Source of the DNA: Desulfosporosinus fructosivorans
GTDB taxonomy: Bacteria; Bacillota; Desulfitobacteriia; Desulfitobacteriales; Desulfitobacteriaceae
Direction: 5' to 3'
Length of the DNA: 64,000 nt
Assembly: GCF_004766045.1 (NCBI RefSeq)
Contig: NZ_SPQQ01000003.1
Location: 434,001 to 498,000, forward strand
Shown here: piece by piece, positions 19,829 through 28,328 of the stretch
How positions within the stretch are numbered: the stretch's first letter is position 1
How the letters are laid out: each line of letters starts with the position of its first letter
Notes under the pieces: generated by a model
Databases searched by the model: none
What the model saw: only the letters and a program-made list of their open reading frames with translations
What the model was told of the DNA's origin: nothing
Position numbers and translations under genes: made by a program

Positions 19829-19890
19829 GGTCACATAGCTCATTAGAGAGGAAGTAGGACTCCTTCTAATGGGCTTTCGTTTATTTGAAG

Positions 19891-19925
19891 ATACCTTGGG
19901 GGATTCTTAGAGTCCCCCAAGGTAT
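19891..19925. terminator. Strong hairpin between convergent guaA and STAS genes
   Basis: ATACCTTGGGGGA pairs perfectly with TCCCCCAAGGTAT (13 bp) around a 9-nt loop. It probably terminates guaA, and perhaps the opposing STAS gene, although the T-tract is short. Confidence 0.7.
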
Positions 19926-19951
19926 TTGTTTATTGTTTATAAAATATGCAA

Positions 19952-20254
19952 TTATTCAATCGTAAATACTTTGTCGAGTCTAGTCCGTTTGATTAGCTCA
20001 AATGGAAGCCCTTTAGCACCAGCCAGCACGAGACTGCCGTTTCTTTCCTTTGTGCGTTTATTTATAGTAACTAAAGTCCCCAATCCCGAACTATCTATAT
20101 AAGTAAGCTCAGAGAGATCAATCTTAACATCCGTAACTCCTTGGGCAATTATATCTAATAGATCATCCCTTAGTAGTGAAGCATCGTGAACGTATATTTT
20201 ATCTGTTAAAAAAACGGTCGCCTGATTGCCGCTGATATTAATAGTGTGTTTCAT
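19952..20254 (-). CDS. STAS-domain anti-sigma factor antagonist
   Basis: 100 residues with the SpoIIAA/RsbV fold. The phosphorylatable serine motif is DLSELTYIDSSGLGTLVTINKRTK. Such proteins are dephosphorylated by a SpoIIE-type phosphatase and phosphorylated by an RsbW/SpoIIAB-type kinase. Both of those domains occur in the truncated gene at 20445-21380 on the opposite strand, so the two probably descend from one partner-switching module. Its upstream region now abuts a decayed chemotaxis gene. Confidence 0.88.
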   Translation of the reverse strand: MKHTINISGNQATVFLTDKIYVHDASLLRDDLLDIIAQGVTDVKIDLSELTYIDSSGLGTLVTINKRTKERNGSLVLAGAKGLPFELIKRTRLDKVFTIE

Positions 20255-20266
20255 GATTTCTCCCCC

Positions 20267-20429
20267 TTATGCATCAACTTTAAACCTCGTAATTAGACTG
20301 TGCAGATTTTGAGCCATAGCACTGGCCTGCTCGGAACTTGCAACTGGAAATTGTTAAAGCAGTGTGAGACAGCTCATCTGAACTGGCTGCAGCAGCGGAG
20401 GAAATGTCGTCAGTGGAGATTTCTTTAAC
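20267..20429 (-). pseudogene. Remnant of a methyl-accepting chemotaxis protein (C-terminal end)
   Basis: On the minus strand the sequence encodes ...SSDELSHTALTISS and, after a one-base frame change, VASSEQASAMAQNLHSLITR and FKVDA before a stop. This is the usual C-terminal tail of MCP signalling domains. The rest of the gene is missing; the right boundary merges with the truncated SpoIIE-like frame near 20410. Confidence 0.6.
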
Positions 20430-20444
20430 TACAAGTGGTTTGAG

Positions 20445-21380
20445 GTGCAAAATAAACTATGCGGATACATTGTTGATGTGAGTGGCCATGGAGTGGCTAC
20501 AGCCTTGCAAACTGCAACTTTTAAAATGATGCTAGATAATGTTCTACTTAACGGTAAGAAGATAGAAGAGGATGCCATACAGAATATTAATCATAAAGTG
20601 ATGGACTACTTGTATGAGGATTCTTTTGTCGCTTTGCTTTACTTTGAATTTGATTTACAAGCAGGGGTCCTTAAACTTATTTCTGCAGGAATAACGCTAT
20701 TTTTGGTTGCCAAGCCCCAAGAGTGTTCGCTAGTTCCTATATCTGGTTGTTATCTGGGCATTGTTGATGTTCCGGAAATTGAAATAGTGACAATACCTAT
20801 CAAAACAGGTGAGATATATTGCATGATGAGTGATGGAGCCTCTGATCTCATAGAATCGCAAGGTATAAGTATGCAGAGAAGTGCTGCAGAGTATAAGAGG
20901 TGGCTTGAGAAATTGTCCGAAAGTCCTGACCGGAACGATGACTTTTCCGTTATTTGCATAGAGATCATCAACGGAAACAAGGAGACAGGTGAGTTAGATA
21001 TTAAAAATGATAAGGATCTCGAACATGCTCAGGTCTTTATCAGCGAATTCCTGGAGCGGAATGCGCCAAGCCACGCACCCACGCTGGAGGTTGCAATCAA
21101 CGAAGCTATGAATAATGGCTTCTACGCAGGTGGGCGAGTTCACATCAGATTAAGGCAGATGGGTGATACCCTTATTATTAGGGTTAAAGACGATGGTCCA
21201 GGCTTTGACACTAAGGTAGTAAATCTTCAACCTAAAAATGAAATGAATACAGAGGAGTTTGACGAACTTTTGGAGGCAGAAGGTGGGCGTGGTGTTCTCT
21301 TGATGAGAACTTTTTGTGACAAAGTAATATTTAACGCCAAGGGCAACGAAGTGCTCTTGATGAAGAAATTAGTTAGGTGA
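20445..21380 (+). pseudogene. 5'-truncated SpoIIE-type phosphatase fused to an RsbW-like ATPase domain
   Basis: The product starts inside a PP2C/SpoIIE phosphatase domain: LCGYIVDVSGHGVATALQTATF (metal-binding Asp and GHG), then MMSDGASDLIESQG and NDDFSVICIEI. A C-terminal HATPase_c anti-sigma domain follows (EVAINEAMNNGFYAGG = N box, VKDDGPGFD = G1, EGGRGVLLMRTFCD = G2). Upstream, in the same frame, VSGDFFNYKWF can be read at 20411-20443, which is the first metal-binding motif, but the frame then runs into a stop at about 20376 with no proper start and no N-terminal sensor domain. GTG 20445 would omit that catalytic Asp. It therefore looks like a decayed or rearranged RsbU-like regulator. 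The ATPase half may still be expressed. Confidence 0.7.
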
Positions 21381-21509
21381 TTATTTGGATACGTCAAACC
21401 GGTTTTCCTAGCCCTCAATTAGTGTTTGAAAGTTTACTTGTCGATATTGGAGTCACACTGCCCAATAGTACTCATCGCTATATAATAAAATTAGAGGAAT
21501 TGAAGGTAT

Positions 21510-21518
21510 TTTGTCGAA
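21510..21518 (+). promoter_or_regulatory. Spo0A box overlapping the kinase start
   Basis: TTTGTCGAA matches the 0A-box consensus TTTGTCRAA and overlaps the TTG start codon of the sensor kinase, a position suited to repression. A one-off match in coding sequence cannot be excluded. Confidence 0.4.
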
Positions 21519-22926
21519 CGATTATAGCATAAAGAGTTGGGGGGCTGCAGAAAAGATGTTACCTGAAACTATTTTCAATAATATTTCCGATTTTATATAT
21601 GCTATAGATAAACACTGGAAATTTATTTATGTTAACAAGTCTGCAGCTACTGCATTTTCTAAGGTTACGGATCAGAACATCTTAGGGAAATCTTATTGGG
21701 ACATATTCCCGCAAAAGGATGACCTTTACTCTTTGAAGTTTTCTGAAGCAAATCTTTTGCAAAAACCTTTGCAATTTGAAGCATTATCTATTTTAACAGA
21801 GGGATGGGTCTCAGTTAATGTTTATCCATCCTCAGAAGGCCTTACAATTTATTTTAAAGATATTGATGAACAAAAGAAATTAGAGAAGTTTTTGGAAGAT
21901 GAACGAAAACGTCTTTATGTTTTATTAGACGGGTTACCTGGTTTGGTTTATGTTCGAGCAAGCGATGGCAACGTAATTTATGCTAACCGTAAATTTAAAG
22001 ACATGCATGGAGAACCAAATGATCAGAAGTGTTATAAAATACTCTTCAATCAAGATGCACCTTGTAGCAATTGCCGTACGAAACTTACACAACCTATTTC
22101 TCAGCATGAGATTTCAAGGCAATGGCAAACTGTTCTAAAAGATACAATTTATGAAGTGTTTGAACACCCATATCAAGATTCAGATGGTCAACAATTGTTT
22201 CTCATGCAATTGCTGGATATTACCAAAAGTAAAGTTGCTGAAGAGGAAATTGTCCGACTAGAGCGATTAAATCTTGTAGGACAGTTGGCGGCGAGTATTG
22301 CCCATGAAGTTCGTAACCCGATGACCACAGTACGAGGCTTTTTACAGATCCTTAAAAGCAGAAATACCATACACGAAAACGAAGAGTATTTCGATTTGAT
22401 GATTAGCGAATTAGATCGAGCGAATAATATTCTAACTGAATTCTTGTCCATAGCTAAAACAAATTCAAATACAAAAATAAAAAAAGAATTATATACTAGG
22501 GTAAAACTAAACAAATTAGTCAACTTTTTGTACCCTTTAATACTTGCTGATGCTACGAACCAAGATAAACAAGTTGTATTAGTAGCTGAAGAAGTGGCTG
22601 AACTAGCAATGAGCGAAAGAGAGATTCGACAATTAATCTTGAACCTCACAAGAAATGGACTTGAGGCGATGCCTTCAAGGGGTGTACTGACAATAATGAC
22701 GTATATGGAAGCCGACAATATTGTCCTTGCGGTTGAGGACCAAGGGATAGGAATTAGTGAAGATAATATTGGGAGATTAGGCACACCGTTTCTGACCACC
22801 AAGGAGGGGGGGACAGGATTGGGCTTAACAACGTGTTACAGTATCGCAGAAAGACATAATGCGAAGATAAATGTAGAATCTTCCTCTTCGGGTACGGTTT
22901 TTATTGTTAGGTTTAAGCCTAATTAG
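21511..22926 (+). CDS. PAS-domain sensor histidine kinase (sporulation-kinase type)
   Basis: 471 residues without membrane segments. A first PAS domain spans about 18-125 (IFNNISDFIYAIDKHWKFIYVN). A second, about 130-240, contains CYKILFNQDAPCSNCR, a cysteine-rich loop common in PAS domains of anaerobe kinases. HisKA has the phosphorylated His in SIAHEVRNPMTTVRGFL, and HATPase_c has NLTRNGLEAMP (N), DQGIGIS (G1) and GGTGLGLTTCYSI (G2). This is the soluble layout of Bacillus KinA-like phosphorelay kinases. No response regulator is adjacent; a Spo0E-like phosphatase gene is 180 nt downstream. TTG start after AGAGGAATTG. Confidence 0.88.
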   Translation: MSNDYSIKSWGAAEKMLPETIFNNISDFIYAIDKHWKFIYVNKSAATAFSKVTDQNILGKSYWDIFPQKDDLYSLKFSEANLLQKPLQFEALSILTEGWVSVNVYPSSEGLTIYFKDIDEQKKLEKFLEDERKRLYVLLDGLPGLVYVRASDGNVIYANRKFKDMHGEPNDQKCYKILFNQDAPCSNCRTKLTQPISQHEISRQWQTVLKDTIYEVFEHPYQDSDGQQLFLMQLLDITKSKVAEEEIVRLERLNLVGQLAASIAHEVRNPMTTVRGFLQILKSRNTIHENEEYFDLMISELDRANNILTEFLSIAKTNSNTKIKKELYTRVKLNKLVNFLYPLILADATNQDKQVVLVAEEVAELAMSEREIRQLILNLTRNGLEAMPSRGVLTIMTYMEADNIVLAVEDQGIGISEDNIGRLGTPFLTTKEGGTGLGLTTCYSIAERHNAKINVESSSSGTVFIVRFKPN

Positions 22927-23004
22927 GATGTGATTATTCGAAAATCCACTTGATCCTGTCTTTTGCTTTATGGGTACCAACGTCAAAGGGCGAAATTGCC
23001 ATAT

Positions 23005-23013
23005 TTCGACAAA
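23005..23013 (-). promoter_or_regulatory. Spo0A box upstream of the Spo0E-like gene
   Basis: TTCGACAAA is the reverse complement of TTTGTCGAA, a perfect 0A box, 91 nt before the start of the Spo0E-like gene. It would allow Spo0A~P feedback on its own phosphatase. Confidence 0.45.
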
Positions 23014-23103
23014 TGACTACCTAATTATGGATAATTTATTCTTGCCATTTCATCTAAAAAGCAATAAGATTCTCTTGGGAATGACATTTCAGGAGGAATC
23101 CAT

Positions 23104-23274
23104 GTGGAAAAGAAACTTTTAAAAAGAATAGAAGGACTACGTAAGAAACTCAATAAATTCGGTTATACTCATAATCTTATTGATGACGAAGTGGTTGAAG
23201 TGAGTCAGCAGTTGGATTGTTTGCTCAACCAATACTACAGAATTAGTACTTATCAACAGCTTAGTTTTTGGTAA
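23104..23274 (+). CDS. Spo0E-like aspartyl-phosphate phosphatase
   Basis: A 56-residue helical-hairpin protein too short for most ORF filters. It starts VEKKLLKRIEGLRKKLNKFG and contains SQQLDCLLNQYY, matching the Spo0E family signature S-x-x-L-D-x-L-(I/L)-N-x-Y that dephosphorylates Spo0A~P. AGGAGG lies 7 nt before the GTG start. A Spo0A box lies upstream and a sporulation-type kinase gene precedes it, so the two probably tune the same phosphorelay. Confidence 0.8.
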   Translation: MEKKLLKRIEGLRKKLNKFGYTHNLIDDEVVEVSQQLDCLLNQYYRISTYQQLSFW

Positions 23275-23294
23275 TAATCAGAAATATAGTAAAA

Positions 23295-23330
23295 AGGGAC
23301 ACCACAAGAAGTCTTCTTGCAGGTGTCCCT
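23295..23330 (+). terminator. Intrinsic terminator after the Spo0E-like gene
   Basis: AGGGACACC pairs with GGTGTCCCT, with an inner AAGAAG/CTTCTT hairpin, followed by AACCTTTTT. Confidence 0.75.
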
Positions 23331-23399
23331 AACCTTTTTACCCTAAAGTTTCCACAGTGGGGAGTTTTCTGACGATCGCGTGTTCTTTGATTAATCTTT

Positions 23400-23674
23400 C
23401 TACGATGCATTAATAAGAATTACAATTCCAATAATAACTGCATCGCTAATCTCTCCGATAAACCCTGAAATGAGGGCAGCACCAATTAAGATATAGATCA
23501 TGGTATTGTTTAATTGAGAGAAAAAAATTCTAAGTAAGGCTTTAGGCTTTTTATTGCTAACTCATTTGCACCATATTTTTCTCGTCTTTGAACTATTTCA
23601 TGTTCAGATAAACCGGTTGTTGAGGTTACTTCCAATTCCTTTAGTACTGCTTCAGTGCTTTTCTTGGACCACAT
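23400..23674 (-). pseudogene. N-terminal fragment of a P-type (calcium-type) cation ATPase, frameshifted
   Basis: Minus-strand translation from the ATG at 23674 gives a cation-ATPase N-terminal domain (STEAVLKELEVTSTTGLSEH, then REKYGANELA). After a one-base frame change in an A-run it continues LLRIFFSQLNNTMIYILIGA and ALISGFIGEISDAVIIGIVI, the first transmembrane hairpin of PacL/SERCA-type pumps. It then ends at a stop, and the other roughly 800 residues are absent. The ribosome site (GAGGTG) is intact. It is a dead gene remnant occupying most of the 500-bp gap before the exonuclease gene. Confidence 0.78.
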
Positions 23675-23790
23675 AATATCACCTCTTCATTAATTATTGC
23701 AGAAACACATATATATTATTGTTTCTAAGATGTGCGTTTATTCTTTGGAGGGATTATAATAGGTACATGGCATAGGAGGGTAAACGTTAT

Positions 23791-24660
23791 ATGAATTATA
23801 TTGTGTTTGATTTGGAGTTTAATATGTTCTTTAAATTTAAAGAGGGTGATTTAGCTAATCCGGAGCTAAAAAACGAGATTATCCAGATTGGAGCAGTCAA
23901 ATTAAATGAGGCCTTGGAGATCGTTAGTAGCTTCGATTTAATCATAAAACCTGTAATATATCGAAGAATGAATCCCTATGTAAAGCGGAAGACGAATATA
24001 AATACAAGCAGGGTTGTCCAAGGGACTCCTTTTATTAAAGCGATTGAGAGCTTTCATGCATGGGCCGGAGATGATTCTGTATTATGTTCTTGGGGACACG
24101 ATGATATTTTGGCCTTGAGAGATAATTGCCTATTTTTCGGGTTTGACGCTATACTCTTTGACAAGTTCATAAATATTCAACAAATTTACATGAATATTGG
24201 GACACTAGCTAAACAACCAAGTTTAGAAAGTGCAGTAGAAAGTCTGGAAATTGAAATAAGCACACCTTTTCATGATGCCTTAAGTGACGCAACCTATACT
24301 GCTAATATTTTCAGGAAGATTTACGACCCTTCTTGTAATGGAATTGTGAATTGGGAAAGAGCCCAAAAAGAAAATGAAGAAAAGATAGAAATGCTCAAAA
24401 AATATATAGAGAAAGTCGATATACACTGTCCGCAGTGTAACGAATATGTGCAAAAAAATACGGAAGTTACTAAATCAAAAAAGTATTTTGCTTTTGGTTA
24501 TTGTCCCGATTGTATGCTTCAGATAAGACATGTTTCGAGAATCACACACAGAGACGGTGAATACAGTATTGTTTCGAACAATACTATTTATAAAACAGAT
24601 GAGGCAGAAGCTACAGCAAATATAACACAGGAATTGGCAAATATTAAAATTGAAAGATAG
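23791..24660 (+). CDS. DEDDh 3'-5' exonuclease with C-terminal zinc ribbon
   Basis: 289 residues. The exonuclease I motif is IVFDLEFN (DxE), exonuclease II WGHDDILALRDN, and exonuclease III HDALSDATYTANIF (H-x4-D), the layout of KapD/Eri1-like inhibitor-of-KinA-type exonucleases. The C-terminal third has CPQCNEY...CPDCMLQ, a four-cysteine zinc ribbon not found in minimal KapD. AGGAGGG precedes the ATG. A cobalamin riboswitch follows, so the gene is the last of its transcript. DNA or RNA preference cannot be decided. Confidence 0.8.
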   Translation: MNYIVFDLEFNMFFKFKEGDLANPELKNEIIQIGAVKLNEALEIVSSFDLIIKPVIYRRMNPYVKRKTNINTSRVVQGTPFIKAIESFHAWAGDDSVLCSWGHDDILALRDNCLFFGFDAILFDKFINIQQIYMNIGTLAKQPSLESAVESLEIEISTPFHDALSDATYTANIFRKIYDPSCNGIVNWERAQKENEEKIEMLKKYIEKVDIHCPQCNEYVQKNTEVTKSKKYFAFGYCPDCMLQIRHVSRITHRDGEYSIVSNNTIYKTDEAEATANITQELANIKIER

Positions 24661-24734
24661 CTACATTTGGCTATCTTTTTATAAATAACTCTTGTCAAAC
24701 ACAAGTCTATTGGTTATACTATGCCTAGAAAACT

Positions 24735-24903
24735 TAAAATTACAGGTGCCTCATGAAAGAGGAGAATAGGGAAGTCGGTGTGAGTCCGGCGCGGTCCCGC
24801 CACTGTAAACGGGGAGCAAGAAGTATGAACCACGGGGTAATTCCCGGAAGGTGCTTCAGACGTGTTGATCCGTAAGCCAGGATACCTGCCTGTAGTTAAG
24901 CCA
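24735..24903 (+). ncRNA. Adenosylcobalamin riboswitch
   Basis: The 390-bp gap before bzaA holds the cobalamin element: ACAGGTGCC at the 5' side, AATAGGGAA, GTGAGTCCGGCGCGGTCCC, GCCACTGTAAACGGGGAGC (B12 box region) and AAGCCAGGATACCTGCCTGT at the 3' side. A terminator hairpin sits 50 nt downstream, so cobamide would switch off the downstream lower-ligand operon. Confidence 0.95.
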
Positions 24904-24950
24904 AGCCTACCTTGTCGAAGAACCAAGTGTAGTGTGGATGAGATTATGGA

Positions 24951-24989
24951 AAAGTCTCTAGTCACTTTGTGATTAGAGACTTTTTTTAT
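24951..24989 (+). terminator. Terminator of the cobalamin riboswitch
   Basis: AAAGTCTCTAGTCAC pairs with GATTAGAGACTTT around TTTGT, followed by a T-run. Confidence 0.85.
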
Positions 24990-25051
24990 TTTTTTTATCG
25001 CTGCCAAAGTGTTTTGCAAGGTAATCACGCCAAACACAGAGAGGAGAGTTT

Positions 25052-26344
25052 ATGGTGTTGTCTTTAATGGAAATGGCTCAAAAGGGTCAGGAAATCCCGT
25101 TGTTTACCCTAATAGCCCAAAATGAACAGATGAATGTCCAACTTCTAATGGAACAGGTCGCTAACGGTCGGATTGTTATTCCCTATAACAGTCATCACCA
25201 GCCCAAAAGACCCCAAGGGTTTGGTCTGGGCTTAAGTACCAAGGTGAGTGCCAGCATTGGCTTAGCAGCAGACGAGGACAGCCTAACGGATGAATTATTT
25301 AAAGTAGATGAGGCAATCCGAGCAGGAACAAATGCCATTATGGATTTGAGTACAGCTGGCAATATGGATGAGGCCAGGCAGGCTATTATAAAACGAGTAC
25401 CGTTGCCCTTGGGTACACTCCCCGTTTATCAGGCCTTTGCTGAAGCTGTACATACTAAGGGCTCAGCATTGGCACTTGAGCCAGAAGACTTTTTCAAGGT
25501 TATGGAACGCCAAGCTGCCGATGGAGTGGATTTTATGGCTTTGCATAGCGCCCTACACTCAGGATTATTTAAAACGGCTAAGGAAGATCGACGAGTACTC
25601 AATCTAGTAAGCCGAGGTGGGTCCTTATTGATGGGCTGGATGCTTTTTCATAACAAGGAAAACTTTTTGTATACGATGTTCGACCGCGTCCTGGAAATTG
25701 CTAAAAAGTACGAAGTTACCTTAAGTTTAGCTGATGGTATGCGACCGGGTGCAGGTGCCGATTCATTATGTCGTTCCCAGGTCGAAGAACTCGTTGTATT
25801 GGGTGAGTTGGTAAAGCGTAGTAGACAAGCAGGGGTGCAAATCATGATTAAGGGACCTGGTCACACTCCACCCCAGCAAATTGCGACAACCGTTCAATTA
25901 GAAAAACAAGTGTGTGAAGGTGCTCCTTACTTTGTTTTCGGACCAGTGTCGACGGATGTTGCCCCAGGCTATGACGAAATTACGGCTGCGATTGGTGGAG
26001 CGATGGCCGGCGCTGCTGGTGCAGATATTCTCTGTTACGTCACACCGGCTGAACATATAGCTTACCCCAATGCGCAGGATGTTTATCGCGGGGTAGTTGC
26101 AGCACGAATCGCTGCTCATGTGGCTGATCTGGCTAAAGGTTACCCCGGGGCGGACAGTTGGGACCTCCAAATGAGTCAAGCACGACGGGAACAGAATGTT
26201 GAGGCCCAGAAAACGTTAGCTTTAGATCAAGAAAGACTTACAGATTTTCACTCCAGCGAAAAACCATTCTGCCAGAAATGTGAAAAAGGTTGTGCCATGG
26301 CTGTGGCTGGAGAATTTTTTCTGGAACTCCCGTGGGAGTGCTGA
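25052..26344 (+). CDS. bzaA: ThiC-like 5-hydroxybenzimidazole synthase subunit BzaA
   Basis: 430 residues related to HMP-P synthase ThiC: VSASIGLA near the substrate site, RGGSLLMGWML, KGPGHTPPQQIA, GYDEITAAIGGAMAGAAGADILCYVTPAEH, and C-terminal CQKCEKGC (C-x2-C-x3-C) in place of the ThiC CSMCG..FC motif. A ThiC paralogue directly under a cobalamin riboswitch, followed by another paralogue, a methyltransferase and two B12-radical SAM enzymes, is the anaerobic bza pathway. It rearranges aminoimidazole ribotide (AIR) to 5-hydroxybenzimidazole. The divergence in the last cluster motif and in the N terminus argues against thiamin synthesis. Confidence 0.85.
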   Translation: MVLSLMEMAQKGQEIPLFTLIAQNEQMNVQLLMEQVANGRIVIPYNSHHQPKRPQGFGLGLSTKVSASIGLAADEDSLTDELFKVDEAIRAGTNAIMDLSTAGNMDEARQAIIKRVPLPLGTLPVYQAFAEAVHTKGSALALEPEDFFKVMERQAADGVDFMALHSALHSGLFKTAKEDRRVLNLVSRGGSLLMGWMLFHNKENFLYTMFDRVLEIAKKYEVTLSLADGMRPGAGADSLCRSQVEELVVLGELVKRSRQAGVQIMIKGPGHTPPQQIATTVQLEKQVCEGAPYFVFGPVSTDVAPGYDEITAAIGGAMAGAAGADILCYVTPAEHIAYPNAQDVYRGVVAARIAAHVADLAKGYPGADSWDLQMSQARREQNVEAQKTLALDQERLTDFHSSEKPFCQKCEKGCAMAVAGEFFLELPWEC

Positions 26345-26467
26345 CAGAGGTCAGAAATCAGAGGCCGGAGGTCGGAATGCTATGTGAACAACACGAGCAT
26401 CGCGCCCAAGGACAGGACGAGATGCATCGTGCATTAAAAATATAAAATTAAGAATGGAGAGATTAAA

Positions 26468-27766
26468 ATGACACAACTTATTAAAGCAAGACAAGGTATT
26501 ATTACACCTGAGGTAGAAAGATTAGCAAAAGTAGAAGGATTAACATCAGATGAGTTATGTGCGAAGGTAGCTTCAGGCCGAGTCGTGATCATGAAGAACA
26601 AACAACACAAGAATTGTATCGCGATCGCGGTAGGAGAAGGGCTTCGCACCAAAGTAAATGCCAACATCGGAACGTCGCCAGACTGTGTGGACTTTGCGGA
26701 TGAGCTTCATAAAATCAACGTTGCTGTAGCGGCGGGTGCTGATACAATCATGGAATTAAGTATTGGCGGAGATGTTGATGCTTTCCACCATCAGGTGCTC
26801 GAAAAATTCACATTACCGATCGGTTCTGTGCCGAGCTATCAAGGAGGTATGGAAAGCATTGCTAAGCATGGAAGTGTTGTCGGTATGAAGGCTGATGATA
26901 TGTTCGAAATGATTGAACGCCAGGCGAAGCGGGGCATCGACTTTATGGCTATTCATGCTGCTTTAAACATGTCAATCATTGAACGATTAAAAAATCAAGG
27001 GCGAATCACGGACATTGTGAGTCGTGGAGGAGCCTTTTTAACAGGCTGGATGTTCCACAACGAACAAGAGAATCCTCTCTATGCTCAATTTGATCGTGTG
27101 CTTGAAATTTGTAAAAGATATGATGTAACTCTCAGTATTGGGGATGCCATACGACCTGGGTGTATCGAAGATTCTCTGGATCGTGCCCAAGTCCAAGGTT
27201 TGATTGTGGCTGGAGAACTGGTGCAACGCGCCCTAGAAGCTGGAGTGCAAGTCATGGTAGAGGGACCAGGTCACGTACCATTAGATCAAATCCCAGCAAC
27301 GATCTTGCTTCAAAAACAACTTTGTCACCATGTTCCGTACTATATACTTGGCAATTTGGTCACGGATATTGCAGCGGGCTATGACCATATCGCAGGAGCA
27401 ATCGGGGCTACGACTGCTGCTATATCAGGAGCAGACTTCATTTGCTATGTTACTCCTGCGGAGCATCTTAGGTTGCCAACCGCAGAAGATGTCCACGCAG
27501 GAGTTATAGCTACGCGCATTGCCACGCATGCTGCGGATATAGTGACTGGGGTTAAGGGCGCACGGGAATGGGATTTAGCTATGGCTCATGCTCGTAAAGC
27601 CCTAGATTGGGAAAAACAAATTGAATTGTCAATTGATCCTCCAACAGCTCGCCGGATACGAGGAGAGCGTAACGAAGAGGGAGCAGAAGCCTGTTCGATG
27701 TGTGGTGGGTTCTGTGCGATGAAATTAGTCGGGGAACATCTTGGAAAAACCGGCGGAAGTTGTTAA
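26468..27766 (+). CDS. bzaB: ThiC-like 5-hydroxybenzimidazole synthase subunit BzaB
   Basis: 432 residues, closer to canonical ThiC than its neighbour: GLRTKVNANIGTS, GADTIMELSIGGD, RGGAFLTGWMFHN, DAIRPGCIEDSLD, EGPGHVPLDQIPA, and C-terminal CSMCGGFCAMK (C-x2-C-x3-C). In organisms with a bzaA-bzaB pair both proteins are needed to make 5-hydroxybenzimidazole. A single enzyme, BzaF, does the same elsewhere, and this copy could resemble it. 123 nt separate it from bzaA. A housekeeping ThiC is the alternative, but no other thiamin gene is nearby. Confidence 0.8.
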   Translation: MTQLIKARQGIITPEVERLAKVEGLTSDELCAKVASGRVVIMKNKQHKNCIAIAVGEGLRTKVNANIGTSPDCVDFADELHKINVAVAAGADTIMELSIGGDVDAFHHQVLEKFTLPIGSVPSYQGGMESIAKHGSVVGMKADDMFEMIERQAKRGIDFMAIHAALNMSIIERLKNQGRITDIVSRGGAFLTGWMFHNEQENPLYAQFDRVLEICKRYDVTLSIGDAIRPGCIEDSLDRAQVQGLIVAGELVQRALEAGVQVMVEGPGHVPLDQIPATILLQKQLCHHVPYYILGNLVTDIAAGYDHIAGAIGATTAAISGADFICYVTPAEHLRLPTAEDVHAGVIATRIATHAADIVTGVKGAREWDLAMAHARKALDWEKQIELSIDPPTARRIRGERNEEGAEACSMCGGFCAMKLVGEHLGKTGGSC

Positions 27767-27790
27767 CAGTATTCAAGGAGGGTGAGTTAA

Positions 27791-28282
27791 ATGAGCCAAA
27801 TTGGGGTCATCATGGGAAGTGATTCAGATTATGGAGTTATGGGGGAAGCGCTAGAAGTTCTTCGTCAATTTGAAGTGTCTTTTGAAGTGATCATTTCATC
27901 CCCTCAGAGGACCTTGAAACGAACTGTCGATTGGGTGAAAAGTTTCGAAGCTCAAGGTGGAAACCTCATTATCGCGGCGGCAGGTTTAGCCGCTCATTTG
28001 CCAGGAGTTGTAGCAGGGGCAACAATTTTGCCGGTGATTGGTGTTCCGCTGAGTAGTGGTGCCTTGGAAGGAATTGATGCCCTTTACTCTATCGTACAAA
28101 TGCCCCCAGGAATTCCTGTTGGGACCGTAGGCATTGGGGCTGCACGGAATGCAGCATTACTAGCGGTACAGATTTTAGCTAGTCAAGATAAAGCATTGTG
28201 TATAAAGGTTAAAGATTATCGAACTCAGATGCTGAAAGATATTGAGGCAAAGGATGAAGCGTTGCAGAAGAGGTTAAGTTAA
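27791..28282 (+). CDS. PurE-like protein inside the bza operon, catalytic His replaced
   Basis: 163 residues, clearly a PurE paralogue (GVIMGSDSDYGVM, GLAAHLPGVVAG, YSIVQMPPGIPVGTVGIGAARNAALLA) and very similar over its full length to the purE at 38332. In the loop where PurE has SAHRT, with its essential general-acid His, this copy has SPQRT. AIR, the substrate of BzaA/B, is also the substrate side of PurE chemistry. A role in holding or delivering AIR, or in CAIR decarboxylation by an altered mechanism, is plausible but inferred. It starts 24 nt after bzaB with its own AGGAGGGTG. Confidence 0.85.
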   Translation: MSQIGVIMGSDSDYGVMGEALEVLRQFEVSFEVIISSPQRTLKRTVDWVKSFEAQGGNLIIAAAGLAAHLPGVVAGATILPVIGVPLSSGALEGIDALYSIVQMPPGIPVGTVGIGAARNAALLAVQILASQDKALCIKVKDYRTQMLKDIEAKDEALQKRLS

Positions 28283-28328
28283 GTGAATTGATTTTAGAAC
28301 TCAATGGAAATCCTGTAGGAGGAGATAA

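Noticed and set aside
19970..19985. Spo0A-box-like TTTGTCGAG in the STAS gene
   Set aside because: It lies within coding sequence near the 3' end and has one mismatch.
25052..27766. Housekeeping thiamin ThiC pair
   Set aside because: The cobalamin riboswitch, the altered C-terminal cysteine motif and the bzaC/D/E neighbours fit 5-hydroxybenzimidazole synthesis better.
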